A DNA stretch of 64,000 nt. Source: Plantago ovata (taxonomy: Eukaryota > Streptophyta > Magnoliopsida > Lamiales > Plantaginaceae). A model generated the notes under the pieces. It was not told the origin of the DNA. It made no database searches and saw nothing but the letters and a program-made list of their open reading frames with translations. Positions 1 through 12,145 of the stretch are shown one piece after another; position 1 is the stretch's first letter; every line of letters starts with the position of its first letter. Where the stretch lies: contig CM051457.1 of the NCBI GenBank assembly GCA_028274465.1, positions 12,489,908 through 12,553,907 on the forward strand, read 5' to 3'. Position numbers and translations under genes: made by a program.

Positions 1-307
1 GGGGTTCGTAGTATTGATATATCCATGCAAGTATACAGCTTTTGTTTTGCATATTAGTTCCTGAACTGTTAATAATGTCACAGTGCTATTAAAAGGGTAG
101 ACTTCATGCACCAAGTGGTTCCTTTCCATGCGGAGGTTGTGTGTTATATTTTATGCATTTTCGCCCTTGCATTTCTACAAAGGGGCTGTTTCCACAACAT
201 GAACCCTCTAGGTCACCAACAGAAGGCTCTTCTAGTTAGTCCACTGTGTGTATTGCTCTCGGGCAAGTATAGTAATACACAAACATGTTATTTTTGTTTT
301 CTTGTAG

Positions 308-1557
308 TGACTTCAAAGTTGTTTTTGCAGATGTTAAAAGCATGGTATCTGCTGGATTGGCTAGCCTTGCATCAAGTGATATTGATTTGATGAAGGATGC
401 CATACATGGAGACAGGAAGATGAAAGTTTTATGCATTGGTCATGGTGGAGGAAGCATACCTTTGTTTTTGGCAAGTAAAATAAGAGGTTAGAGAAATGAA
501 ATTATTCACCAACTTAAGTGATGAGTATATTTTTTAGTCATTCCTTAATAATTAAAGAGAAGCCTAATGGATCACCTGATCAACCTTGTTCATTTTTATT
601 ACTACAGGAGAATTCAATAATTCTTTAAATGGACTTCATCCAGTTGTTATGTTTACATGGATATCTATTAACCTTGAAGTTTTGAATGTTTGCGTTATGT
701 TCCGGTACAGATGCATGTAAATGCATATGTTACTTTGGTGTTAGATGTATATACCAAACTCTACTTTCTGATATTCCTTTGTTGTCAATATAGTTTACAG
801 TTTTGTTTGGTTCTCTTTTCTATGTCTACTGAGCAAATTTGTCTCTAACATGTTGGCCTGGGAATCCTCTCCAGGTGCTGAAGTTCATATTGCTGAAATT
901 GACCCCATAGTAATCTCAGCATCAATTAAAGCAATGGGATTCCCGTCTTTCTCGGTGATGTCACCCTCTGGCAAGCGCGTATCTCCTGGACCAGATCTTT
1001 TTGACGAAGTATTCTGGAAGGGTACTCATGAGAGACTATTCTTGTTCAATGCAGATGCTGAAAAGTTTATTCTTGAAAACACCAATGTCTATGACCTCAT
1101 CTTTATCGATGCCTATGATGGTGATGACATTTTTCCATACAAGTTGCGGGATCCTAATTCCCCGTTTCTCCAGGCGCTGTGTAGCCGACTTCACCCCAAT
1201 CATGGAACAGTTGTGGTAAACCTTCACTCTGACGCTGACTTGGATTTTGATGCATTGGACACTTCTTTTACCCCACAATTGTTAAAAGGAAAGAATATCA
1301 CTAAAGTTGGCCGCTCATACAAGGATGCTCTATTAGAGAAGGGGAGTTCTGCTAATGGTACCGCGTACGTTGTTTCTGTTCCATGGGTATGCAATGCATC
1401 TCTTGTTGTGTGTAGAGGTTTTGGTAGGCCAGACTGTTCAGATAGGAGCGCAGTTTTGGACGCTGTGTTCTCCGGAGCTCTTGAAATAGACAAACTTGTG
1501 GACATGCCATTTTCATGTCTGCAGTATGTGAAAAGTGATTTTATGCTGGTGGATTGA
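308..1557 (+). CDS. Class I SAM-methyltransferase / spermidine-synthase-fold protein, 3' part
   Basis: Two exons are clear: 308-486 (acceptor TTGTAG, donor G|GTTAGA) and 875-1557 (acceptor CTCCAG, stop TGA). The splice restores a Gly codon, giving LASKIRG-AEVHIAEIDP. The first exon carries the nucleotide-binding glycine loop (KVLCIGHGGGSIPLFL), the second an acidic motif-II (AEIDP) and then LIFIDAYDGDDIFP, the arrangement of Rossmann-fold methyltransferases related to spermidine synthase. The gene begins left of the window. Bases 2-30, ending at a GT, could be part of the preceding exon in the compatible phase, but this is uncertain. The substrate cannot be read from sequence. In plants such proteins are annotated only as SAM-dependent methyltransferases; methyl transfer versus aminopropyl transfer is not decided here. 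The reading frame is intact to a normal stop. Confidence 0.8.
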
Positions 1558-2367
1558 TCGGCAGATAAATGATTCGTACGAGTTTATTACCTGGCTAGCC
1601 AGACTAGGATATGTATTAGAAGGTCCGGAAAACATGTCACACAACTCCTACCTCTACCTGCAAGTTTTCAATTTTGTGTCAGTAGCCAGGACATAGACCT
1701 CATTTGCAGGTTCAAGGCTTCCCAAGCTACAGCGATGGATGTATTCGGAACTTGATCAGCCTGAGCATCATAATTCGAGCCCCGGTATGGATTTTGATCT
1801 TCTTATTTTTCTTGCAACTCTGAAACTGAACAAATGAGATTCTCTGTTTATATATACTCACTATTTTCTTTAATCACAATACTAGTTCAGTTTGCTTTAT
1901 AGACTTCCCATTTTGAGAAATGTAGCTAGAATGTCTTTATGTTATTGTGTTAATTTGAAATATTCCTTGTTACAGTTGAGTGATACTCATTCTTAAGTGA
2001 TGATTAATGTTGGGACAATTGGCTAATTGCTGTACTTTAATTCTTTAGCCGTGTTGCGGAATGCAGATAAGATATTCAACTACTATAATGTACACAGAAT
2101 GTTATATGTATTGATATGGTCAACTCAGTCAATGAAACCAATACTACCATATGCATATTGTCCGCAAAGTAAAAGGGTATTTGATTTTCCACCATACTAA
2201 GTATAAATGTAGCAAACAGATTCTCATTTATTCATTTCTGTGTTGCAAATGAAAATATTTCCATAAAACATCTCTATTTCTTCTTCTTCTTCCGTCCATC
2301 CACCACCAATTGTCATTCCGTCGCCGTTCTCTCATCAGACGGCGACTGGAACTCAACAACAATCAAC
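1558..2367. other. Intergenic spacer with 3' and 5' untranslated sequence
   Basis: No coding frame is supported here. The left part is the 3' untranslated region of the methyltransferase gene. The right end, from about 2277, has a CTT-rich tract followed by the start codon at 2368, which looks like the 5' leader of the C2-domain gene. Both genes run in the same direction. Confidence 0.5.
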
Positions 2368-4114
2368 ATGATGACTCATAATCAAGGGGCCGGCGGATCG
2401 AAGCCCAAGAATTTCCAGCTTCTGGAAATAAACATAATATCTGCCCAGGATCTTGAACCCATATCCACCAAAATGCAAACCTACGCCACTGCATGGGTCC
2501 ACCCCACCCGAAAGCTTTCCTCATGCATCGATTCTGATGGTAACAATAATCCAACCTGGAATGATAAGTTTGTATTCAGGGTGAATGATGAATTCCTCGC
2601 AAAAGATACATCATCTGTTGTTATCCAAATTTACGCCACGCGTAAATGGCGCAAATGGATTGGAGACGTTCTTGTTGGAACCGTTGGTGTCCTTGTTGGT
2701 AATCTTATTCCTACTCCGCTTCGCCACCAATCTGCAGGCATGCGTTTCGCTGCCCTTCAGGTAATGTAATATTGTAATAACATCTTCCATTTCTATCATG
2801 AGATGCTGTAAATGTGGATAGGATATGTAGAGAATGTTTAAAAGGTGGTAAAGTTGTCAAAATGTGTTGTGCAGAAGCATAAAATCCAAGCTTTGGAAGA
2901 AATTTATTCCTTCATCAATTTGCTGCTGTTTCTGTTTAACAAAAATCCTTAATATCTAATTTATACACAACAAACAAATAGTTCAGGCCAGCTATACATT
3001 TGATGTTTCGTCATGCTCAATGTTTATGTTCATGGACCATTACGAAGCAGCAGGTATACATATCAGTTTATACCAGATCGAACAGCCATTTGTGATTCAT
3101 TCACCTTTGTTTATGAAACTGCAGATACGACGTCCATCAGGACGTCCACAGGGGATATTGAACATTGGTGTGACCTTACTCGATAGCTCTATGAGAAAAA
3201 TGGCTCTCTATCGGCAACTCAGTGCTTCAGCAGTTGGATTTCGCCATCTCATGGATGATCGACCAACTCTTGATATTCTCCAAAAGAACCATGCTAATCA
3301 GAATAACAACAACCTCAAGTCTATATTGCGGAGATCAAAGAGTGAACGTAGTGAATTCCTCGGTAGCTCAATCATTGCGGTTGGAAAGGAGAGTTCTATC
3401 ATTAGTATCTCAGAACCTGTGGATCCCCTCATAGGCAATCTGTGGTTGAAGAGCAAAGGCAAGGCCAGCTCTGTCATTAATGGCGCAGAGCTTAGGGAGA
3501 AACCGGCGAACAGAGAACGTAAGAATGGCAAGGCCAATTCCGTCCTCAGTGATTCCATGGTAAGCAAAGAGTCCACTAAGCTCCGTAAGGTTGAAACTTC
3601 TGACTTGAAAACCAAAGAAGACAAAGCGGTGGACGAAAAACTAGTTCTGAACAATGCACAGAAAGAGAAGCCATCCGACATACGAAACGGGAATATTTCG
3701 ACTGGAGCTCTTAAAGGCAGTTCAATCCTGTCCTCTGAGGTGGGCCCCTCGCCATCCGAGGTAGCAGCTATTATGGCCACAAGGAAGTATCCTCTGCACG
3801 ACAATCAAAGTTCCGTCTTGGATGGTTGGAGCGTGGATGAGAGTGTTGAGGGGCTGAAGTCTAAGCTCGAGAGGTGGCGAATGGAGCTACCAACATTGTA
3901 TGACCGCGGCTATTCTACGAGTACCTACAGAACGTCATCTAGCAAACGCTCTCGTAAGCAGCAGCGCCACAGTGATGGTGGCTCACCTGGGTTGTTTTCT
4001 TGCTTCGGGAACATATGTGGGTTAGAGTGTCAATGCGTTTGCGGTAAGCCTCCTGAGAGGAAGTGCCGCCGCACAAGGCTCAATAGCCTTTCTCCAAGCA
4101 GATCATACATTTGA
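2368..4114 (+). CDS. C2-domain protein with basic, Cys-rich C-terminus
   Basis: Exon 1 is 2368-2760 and exon 2 is 3125-4114, giving 460 residues. The junction (RFAALQ|IRRPSGRPQG) is conserved in this plant family. Residues about 17-130 form a C2 domain: LLEINIISAQDLEPI, then DGNNNPTWNDKFVF. The middle is low-complexity, basic and Ser-rich, and the protein ends in a Cys cluster (CFGNICGLECQCVCGK) and an Arg-rich tail. C2 domains of this type bind phospholipid membranes, often with calcium; related plant proteins (SRC2-like or CaLB family) act at membranes. I do not see a complete set of calcium-binding aspartates, so calcium dependence is uncertain. The first of two adjacent Met codons is taken as the start. 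The gene is convergent with the TPR gene downstream. Confidence 0.87.
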
Positions 4115-4559
4115 AGCATATATAGTTCATGTGATGGATGGGCAAAGTTAAGTCTGCTGGTATTGTGTAAGAAGTGTAAAAATGGTTTCTTCTTTCTTTC
4201 TGTCTGTATCAAGGTTCCGACAAACTACATTTGCTAATGTGTATTTTTCACGTTTCGTGTTTTTATTTATGACATATGAGGAGAAAGTCAGTGTCCAAGT
4301 TTGCAAGTTTCGCGGAGACAGACGAGGATCCTTCGGTGAATATATAATCATGTTAATTAGTAGGTTATATCCTAGAATTAGTTGTGTTCTTCAGGTTTAA
4401 CTTTCATACACACGTCTACCCTTAGTGTAATACCATGAAACTAGCTCTTTAACCCACATTCTTGAATTTCACCGTATATTTCATTCTCTTTCAGTAAAGC
4501 ATCTATCTTCTTGTAATTCTGTGTGATCTCTCTTTTGTTGCTATAATCAAACGGGACAC

Positions 4560-4805
4560 ACAGTCCTGTTAAACGAGCGGCTCAAGCTCAATTCCTACTC
4601 AAGTCCAGGCTCGACTTGTTGAATATTATATATTTAAAAAGTTAAAAAGTAAATGTAAAGATGCCTTATATAGTACAAATGGATTTTAATCTAGGCCGAG
4701 CCAAACTCGGCTCGTTAGGTAGATAGGTAAACGAGCACAATGTAGAGTTTGAGCTTGACTCGATTATCTTATCAAGTCGGCCGAGCTGAGTACACAAGGC
4801 TCGAC
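4560..4805. repeat. CTCG/GAGC-rich degenerate repeat
   Basis: The stretch repeats short motifs related to AAACGAGC, GGCTCGACTTG, CCGAGC and CTCGGCTCGTTAG in both orientations, in an otherwise AT-rich intergenic region. Such GAGCTCG-rich modules are common remnants of non-autonomous plant transposons. No clean terminal repeat or target duplication is visible, so the class is not assigned. The rest of 4115-5471 holds the 3' ends of the two convergent genes and no further coding frame. Confidence 0.4.
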
Positions 4806-5471
4806 CTTACAAATGGTTATGTTTGTCATTTATTCTATACTCCACCACTGTACATTGTACTGCAAATTCAACTTGCTGTATAATTATAACACGCCACTGT
4901 ACTTCAAGTTCAACTCTAGTCTAACTCAACATAGAACTGTCATTTCTCAATGTGGCCTTTTTCCAATTTAGGATAATATAAGAGAGGTCATTTTACTTTA
5001 TAGACCCCCAACAGAAGAAGATAAACTTTCTAAGCCTTTTCAAGGCAAGTATAAAGGGAGCATTGCTCCTACAAAACAAAAGGTAGGATACGAAAGACCT
5101 ACAAGTTCGATCAGTGCGAAAAATAAAAGTATAGCTTATATATATGTATAACAAACGTAAAAGTTTAATCTGTGAAACTGATTCTAATCAGTGATTTGTT
5201 AGATTTTCTCATCTTACTTGGCTCTTGCTGCAAGAAAAACTAGTCTAAACTTCTTGCATCGTGCGTGAGGAACTGCATATTTCAAAATGCAGTTTTTCTT
5301 ATTACTATTGAGAAATGTAGCTCGATTTCATCTATAATCTGCACATCATTTGGAACTGTGTGATCTACCAAAAAGAAACAAGACAGAGTTGAGTGAATAG
5401 TATCTTTTCCCCCACCCATAGCATCTTAAATTCGAATTTCTTGATAGAAACCTGACCTCCAACATACTTGC

Positions 5472-8008
5472 TCAGGTACGACCCGCAGAATGCAAATGCA
5501 TCTGATTTTGAGCTTCTTTGGTTACATCATCTCTGTCATCATCAGTTTCCCAGAGAAACTTCGCATATGATCCAAGAACATTACTGCAATCCAAAGAAAC
5601 AATACAGAGAAGACCTATCAACATCACTTTTATGCATGCACAAGGTTCTGTAACTCAAGAAAGGCCATCAGTCTCAAGGTTGATAGATTCGGTCAGCAAT
5701 TTTATAAATAAAGGTATAAAATCATTCTTACCTATCCTCGGGGCTTGACTGAACTGCACGCAAGAAGTAGGATTCAGCTCTATCTTTATCACGACGAATC
5801 TCCCACACTAAGTTGGCGAATAATGAAAGTAGCTGGCCGTTGCAAGGATCCAGTAGGATTGCGCGTGAGTAGTAATCTTCAGCTAAATGATGGTCACCTT
5901 TTGACTGTCATCCAAGAGAAGGCAAGAACTCAGAAATCAGAATACACCCAAAGTTGCAGAAGAGTGTGACAGACACAGATGTTTCAGATCTGTTTAACTA
6001 CAGCAAATTAAGGTAGTTCAATTTTGTTGCTTCTATATCTACAACAGGAAGTAGCATGTCCATTTTCAATATAAAATGCAGCAAACATGTAACTTCCATT
6101 CATCCATCCTATTTTAGGTATATCTTCTGATGACAATATTAAATTAACTGATATCTAGATTATTGACCAGGAAACTTTTTTGCAGAAAATATTACCTTAT
6201 GCAAGAAGTGTGCATAGTTTCCCAGAAAGAGAGGGTTACATGGATTTTCATCAACCATTTTCCTGTAATATTCTTCCGGGTTGGGACTTTCACGAACGTC
6301 AACTGTATCATTAGCATAATCAGTTGTTCCAAGTCCCAGCCCCATTGCGAGGTGTAGAGGAGGACTTGCAGGTCTTTCCACTTCCTCCACGAACAGCGTC
6401 TGATCATCTGCCTGCCAACCTTAAACATTTTATGTTTTGTTTTCGAAGAACTGACTTTGTAATCCTCAATCATTGAAATTTAAAGTGTGAATAATAACAT
6501 AATGACATTGACCTGATCATTCACTGAGTTTTCTTCTTCCTCATCATCTTCACCTGCCTCCCATAGGAAACTTGCATAAGCTGCCTGAATGTGGCTGTGA
6601 AATAAAACAAAAATTACTTTTGGACAGGTTGATTTTTCTGTAGACTTGAGTTGTAGAAACAATATGATCAAGAGGCTTAGTGATGATGGTAGGGGTCTAA
6701 GCACTTCATTTCTTGATTATATTATTTGTAGATTCAACTAGATATATTTTGCCTGAAGACAATTGCAAAATTAAAGTTACCTGTCTTCAGGAGCAGCTTG
6801 TACTGCCCTTTCAAAATAAGACACAGCTCTACGGTAGTCGTGATGGAGCTCCCAGACCAACTTTGCATACTGAAAAAGTATTTCACCATCTTTTGGGTCT
6901 GCCACTGTTGCACGTAAATAGTATTCCTCAGCTCCGTTAAGATCTCCTTTAGTCTGTCAATAACATTTGCACATTTATTACTTTGTATTTCCTGTTTTAT
7001 TTTTTGACATGTACGCTTTTGACATCCCACAATATTCATTAGCAGAGCAAAAGAGGTGATTAACCCATGATAAGAAATCATACTAACATTCCTTGAGAAT
7101 TGGACAGAAAGACAGTAGTGAGAAACATATAACCATCCAAGGGGATTTCAAGGCAAATAATAAGGTTGCAATCTGCAATGCACATCATTTAATCTAACCA
7201 AAACATGCCTCATACAAGTGAATGTCGAACAATTTCGAGTGACTTTAGGCATGATTTCACCAACTATCTGTCACATACAGTCTGGTAGATTGATTTAGTC
7301 TTGGAATAGAAACTAACCATAAGCACAAAGTAGAAAAACTCACTCCAATGATTAAGAGTGGTGCTTCAAATCCTTAGGAATAAATGACATAAAAAACATT
7401 CAATAAAGGCTGATTTGAAACGCAGTAAACAACATAACACAGACCTGGAGAAAATGGGCGTAGTTTTTCAAGAGCAAAGAGTTAGAAGGATTTTGGCGAA
7501 CAAGGGCAGCATAACACTCGTCACTATCAGCAGCAGTAACAATATGATCATTATTATTATCATCAATTTCGCAATCAGCGTGTTCCTCATGAATCATCCG
7601 CATCGCGCCGAAGCTGAATTGAGTCTCGAGACGGCGCTGTTCACCAAAGGAAGGGGATCTCTCGAAAAAGTCTAGATCATCAGCGCTATATATACCGAAG
7701 GAAGGTTGTCTGTCGAGACGGCGATGTTCACCAAAAGAAGGGGATCTGTTGAAAATGGCGTCTAGGTCATCAGCGCTGTATATTCCGAATGAAGGTTCAG
7801 TGTGTAATCTAGATTTTCCGGATCTACCACCGGCCATGGATGTTGATGAATGTAGGCCTTCCAAGTTGCTTTCAGATTGAACTTTTGGGATAATGTTATC
7901 GTTGTTGTTGTTGTCTGTGTTTCTGCAAGTGGTACCACCATTGTGATGAGGATCAGATGATGATGAGGATGGTACCACTTGTGGAGAAGATGATATCCTA
8001 CGCATCAC
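5472..8008 (-). CDS. TPR-like superfamily protein with two tandem repeat units
   Basis: Six exons on the minus strand (7445-8008, 6781-6953, 6513-6594, 6196-6411, 5732-5904, 5472-5583) give 439 residues with all phases consistent. The N-terminus is Ser/Asn-rich and holds a duplicated motif, PSFGIYSADDLD, each copy followed by RSPSFGE. The remainder is two homologous helical units. Unit 1 includes LLKNYAHFLQ, TKGDLNGAEEYY and AVSYFERAVQAAPEDS. Unit 2 includes FLGNYAHFLHK, SKGDHHLAEDYY and AESYFLRAVQSSPEDS. These are TPR-type helix pairs that probably bind another protein. An acidic linker (GEDDEEEENS) separates the units. Plant relatives are annotated only as TPR-like superfamily; the partner is unknown. 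Confidence 0.87.
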
Positions 8009-8178
8009 GATGAATATTATTATATTAATTAACTACTCATACAGTACTACTAGTAATTATTTAGTGGAAGCTGGCTCGCTCACTTGTTTTTCTTGTTTCA
8101 GACGCTACAAAAGTTGACAATATTTCATAAATGCATCGACCGAAAATGGCAGAGCCGCATCATAATCCTAGTCCTCCT

Positions 8179-8188
8179 ATATTTATAC
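8179..8188 (-). promoter_or_regulatory. Candidate TATA box of the TPR gene
   Basis: On the minus strand the sequence reads GTATAAATATAG, about 170 bases upstream of the TPR start codon. It is a good TATA match at a plausible distance. The transcription start has not been mapped. Confidence 0.45.
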
Positions 8189-8404
8189 TTGATTAAGGAA
8201 GGAAGGATATTTACTCAACCACTCAACAGTCGACCTTCTTATATAAAAAAATAGAAACTCATAATTCGATAATTATTTTTAGGCTTTTTTTTTTGTGATT
8301 TGTCGATATTTAACTTAAAAATGGCACGTCTCTATGATGATTATGCACGCATTAGACGACAGGTCATTTCTGCTAAATCTGTATGCTTGTTGATTGGTGT
8401 ACAA

Positions 8405-9010
8405 ATTTGATCCATCACCATTTGACTACGCAAATGTGGTGACAACTACAACTCACAAGTCGGTGCCAAGATTTTCTTCACAGAGGGTGTCAAAGAGACC
8501 AACAAACAAGGAGAAGGGGTTAGCGCGCTGTAATTATCTCCCAGATATTTGCAGTCTTTTACTTGACCACTGCCATTATGTTTGATACTTACTGAACCTT
8601 TGAGGAACTAATACGAATTGAAAATCCCGAATTTTGGCTATTGAAGGTTCTCTAGCTATGACTATGAAGACAAAATCAATCAAGCTGTTTTCCCTGGACT
8701 TCAAGTCGGTCCACATAATCACACCATCACTGCCTTGGCAGTTGCACTAAAACAGGTTTTACTGGCAATGCTCTTGCATAGTTGCATATAACCCCGTTAA
8801 TGAAACGTGAAATTTATCTTGAACGATATTGCATGCAATATTTCAACTTCTACAAAAAATATATATATATAAATGAATGCACCATATCTGATTGCTAAAT
8901 CCAAACATTAATCAAGGTGATTTTTCTCGTTTTCTGATTACAGGCAAGTAGGCAACCGACTCCAGAGTACAAAGCTTACCAAGAACAAATCTCGAGCTAC
9001 TGTGCAACAT
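8405..9010 (+). pseudogene. Serine hydroxymethyltransferase fragment (later exons), degenerate
   Basis: Frames here encode recognisable SHMT core sequence: PSPFDYANVVTTTTHKS (the PLP-lysine region), then after a frameshift IFFTEGVKETNKQGEG, then after about 115 unrelated bases [16 protein letters not shown] and [17 protein letters not shown] at 8756 and an AG ending at 8943 bound an intron, followed by PTPEYKAYQEQISSYC. Intron retention shows a DNA-level copy, not a processed one. Frameshifts and the insertion make it non-functional. The order relative to the fragment at 9743-10120 is reversed compared with real SHMT. Confidence 0.82.
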
Positions 9011-9070
9011 TAATTAATTTGCCCAGTTATGATGACTAGAGAACACATTGTTTGACTCGACAAGATAGAG

Positions 9071-9450
9071 ATAATTCAAGGTTCCATGACTCGACAAGAT
9101 AGAGATAAAATCATCAGGGAGTTTAAAGAAGGATTGACACAAGTTCTTATTTCAACTGATGTTCAGAAGCAGGTTAATTTCAACTGATTTATGATCTTCC
9201 TCGCAAATTTGTGAAATCTGGCAGGCCATCTGCACCACCTGAGGCTGACTTTGAGCTCTACCTTCATCGGGTTGGACGAGCTGGACGCTTTGGGCGCAAA
9301 GGAGCTGTATACAACCTCCTTTGTGATGATACGGATGATTCTCTTCTTAGCCAGGTTGAGTAATATTTCAAAACACACATAGCTGAGGTGAGCCCATGGA
9401 ATGATAAGAAGGCATATGAGGTGTCTCTCCAGGAAGCTGGGTTACTATAT
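9071..9450 (+). pseudogene. DEAD-box RNA helicase C-terminal fragment (RH38/LOS4-like)
   Basis: The translation in broken frames gives IIQGSMTRQDRDKIIREFKE, GLTQVLISTDV, then YDLPRKFVKSG, then YLHRVGRAGRFGRKGAVYNL and a C-terminal LQEAGLL. These are helicase motifs IV to VI of the DBP5/RH38 type. The segment that normally follows STDV (motif V, an ARG-containing stretch) is missing, and the frame changes with a stop just before YDLP, so it cannot be functional. A 19-base piece is partly duplicated at its start (9054-9073 versus 9088-9106). It sits between two pieces of SHMT. Confidence 0.82.
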
Positions 9451-9742
9451 ATGATGCTCTTTCACTGATTAGTGAACTTGTTTAGCCCACCCTTTTGCTT
9501 GACAAGTTTCGACATTCAATTACAGTATATCTTATTTCGATCATGCATGTGGCTATCAGATGTAGTAGGTCACCTGAGTTACATTTCATATCAACTAAAG
9601 TGCGTGTGCTCTTTAATTAAGAGTTGAGAATGGCCACTATATTCGACTATTAAATAGTGTGGATTATTTAATTCGTTCTGAACTATTAGAAGAGCATGCT
9701 AGCTAGATCGAGTAGCGCACTGTTATGATTGTCTTAAATGCA

Positions 9743-10120
9743 GGATCTCCAGCCAATTTCCAAGTCTATACTGCTTTGCTTAAACCACATGAAAGAATCA
9801 AGGGACTTGATTTTCCTCACGGAGGAGAACACCTTTCTCATGGTTTTCAGGTACTCCCAAGTAAATTATACTATATGTTCTCTTATAATAAAATGGCCTC
9901 TTGATTTCGATCAATTCAATAACTGAAATTCTTGGGCAAACTCTCATTTTGATGACTTAATGTTCTACTTTCCCTCATCCATTTGTGCAGACTGACACGA
10001 AGAAGATATCTGCAACCTCTATATTCTTTGAGACCATGCCGTACAGATTGAACTCAAGTTTTATCATTATTACGGAGTCTATGTTATAAGACCTTCAAGT
10101 CTATATTGATTACGACTAGG
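9743..10120 (+). pseudogene. Serine hydroxymethyltransferase fragment (earlier exons), degenerate
   Basis: Bases 9743-9850 encode [20 protein letters not shown] and the LDFPHGG/HLSHGFQ region. A GT-AG intron (9851-9990) follows. Bases 9991-10056 encode [20 protein letters not shown]. After a short insertion VYIDYD appears, followed by a stop at 10117. An extra Glu codon in the GGHLSH motif and the insertion show decay. In intact SHMT this region precedes the PLP-lysine region, which here lies upstream at 8405-9010. Confidence 0.82.
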
Positions 10121-10228
10121 TAGATTAACTTATTGTGGATCATATATAGTTTTGTTTTTTTTTTTGCCTACTGATTCATTTATAAGGAACTCAAGTTTTA
10201 TCATTATTACGGAGTCTATGTTATAAAA
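10051..10228 (+). repeat. 41-bp direct repeat (two copies)
   Basis: A block starting AACTCAAGTTTTATCATT occurs at about 10051-10091 and again at 10188-10228 with at most one or two differences. The first copy interrupts the SHMT fragment and is bounded by TCAAG on both sides. The intervening ~96 bases contain the YIDYD codons, so the repeat formed after the SHMT piece arrived. Confidence 0.7.
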
Positions 10229-10801
10229 CCTTGTTTTGCTTCTGAAGAAATATATTATGTTGTCGGCCATGCATACGTAAGTCCTTGTATAGAAGCCAGT
10301 ATGCACAATGACTTGATGTTTTTATGTAGCTGGAAAAGAGTGTTGTGCTATTCAGGCCAAAAATAATTATTGCTGGTGCAAGTGCTCATAATGTTGTTAA
10401 GAAATAATCCGAACAAAACACTAATATTGGAGAAAAAACATGTCTTTTTAATGAAAGATATTGAATTTTCAACGTATATTTAAATATTCATAATAATGAT
10501 ACTCCTTGTAGTAGTGATGTTTGTTGGACAAATTTCTCAGTTATGGTGAATAGTTAAGTGCTATTGGGTGTCTAAGAGCACTAATTTCTCTTTTAAAAAA
10601 TTCTAATTAAATCTGTTTTAAACTCATTCTTTAAAAGGTAATTGTATGTAAATATCCACAGCTTTTTAGTCTATACATAGACAATGAAAATGAAAGAACG
10701 ATTTTCAAGTCATCTGGTCTGCGTTGGTGATCTAACCACAAACACTGCGTCAATGTGAAATCGAGCACAGTGAAGTTGGGGGTGAACCACATCGCCATTC
10801 G

Positions 10802-12107
10802 TTAATTGCCTTGGGTTGATGATTTCAGATTCGAGTTGACAGCAACTGCAGCAGTTTCAGTTGAAGAAACTGATTCTTTGCCGTCTAGCAGAGCATGAAA
10901 AGTCACCGGATCTAGATAAGACTGGTAAACAGGTAACCTACACCCAACCAGATCATGTTAATGCATAAACGACGGAGAAACAAAATGAGGAGGATTTTGG
11001 AATATGACTGACTCAATCGTACCTGCTGGACCTGATAGTTCCTCCATCTGCATTCATTTTCACATCGAATATATTACCTGAGAGTGAGACAGACAGGCAA
11101 AGGAGAGTTGCTCATCATGCGAAAACTGAGATGTCTGATAGCTAAGATTTCCATCAAATCAAACTATATACTCTTTCTCGCAACACTACAATTCTAATCC
11201 TAGTCGGCAGAAGTATAAATAGACAGCTATAACTACATGCATCAAACAGCACTCATGTCTGATGGACTATTCTTACCAGTCGAAGATACCAGCCCTTGAT
11301 ACGTTGTTCACATAAATTAATGGGATGAAAAGTATATAATAATAAGCCAAGGACCAAACACAATATAATCTATAAAGTACACTACGGGATCAGTTTGCCA
11401 TCTTCATCAGTCTTGTAATCTACAGTCAGTATAATGTTCCATTATTCAGCATTAACCAACTGAAGAGCTTATTATTGTCTCTGCTAAATAAATGAAACAG
11501 CATTTACAGCAAACTCAAGCTAATACAACTTTTGAATAAGTGGAGGAATGTAAATATAACTGGTGGTGATTTTTAGAACTAATTAGAAGTGGTAACTAGC
11601 ATGGCACTAATTCATTCAAGGCATAAGGAAAAAAGAAACAGACAAGACCACTCAGGCAGTTTGCTCTATCTATGCCCATTATACCAATATTTACACAAAA
11701 ACATCCACATGTAATTAAGCCCTTGTTATACTACATCAGATGTTTACCTCCGAAAATAGTCTTGTCAGAGAAATACTTTGAGATCAAATACTGTTTATAA
11801 TCAGCCTCATACTTCTTCAGTTTCTCGCATTGTCCCTCCTTAAATTTCTCAATCTGATCCTTCTTGAATTTCTCGATTTCTTCCTTGCTACTCACAGTGC
11901 CTCTAAAAAAATTAAAAAAATGAGAATGAAATTACTCAAACTTAGCAAACTTGACTAAATAATCAGATGGGTTACTAATTGAACAAAAATCTCAGGTAAG
12001 TAAATGATCAATCTAATGTTGTATATTCATTAACTACAAACTTTTACACCATACAGCCTGTTTTATTAGGTTATTCAACTGTTGTTATAACTCATTAGAC
12101 TCACATG

Positions 12108-12145
<38 letters not shown>

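Noticed and set aside
3298-3804. Long antisense open frame within the C2 gene
   Set aside because: It mirrors the Ser/Lys-rich coding strand, has no motif, and the sense frame is clearly the gene.
9163-9378. Minus-strand open frame over the helicase relic
   Set aside because: It is the shadow of the plus-strand helicase coding remnant.
11382-11419. Alternative terminal exon for the 201-aa gene (reads DYKTDEDGKLIP then stop)
   Set aside because: The splice and phase work, but the distal exons 11023-11077 and 10802-10937 give a longer frame whose motifs better match the plant family as I remember it. It may still be an alternative 3' end.
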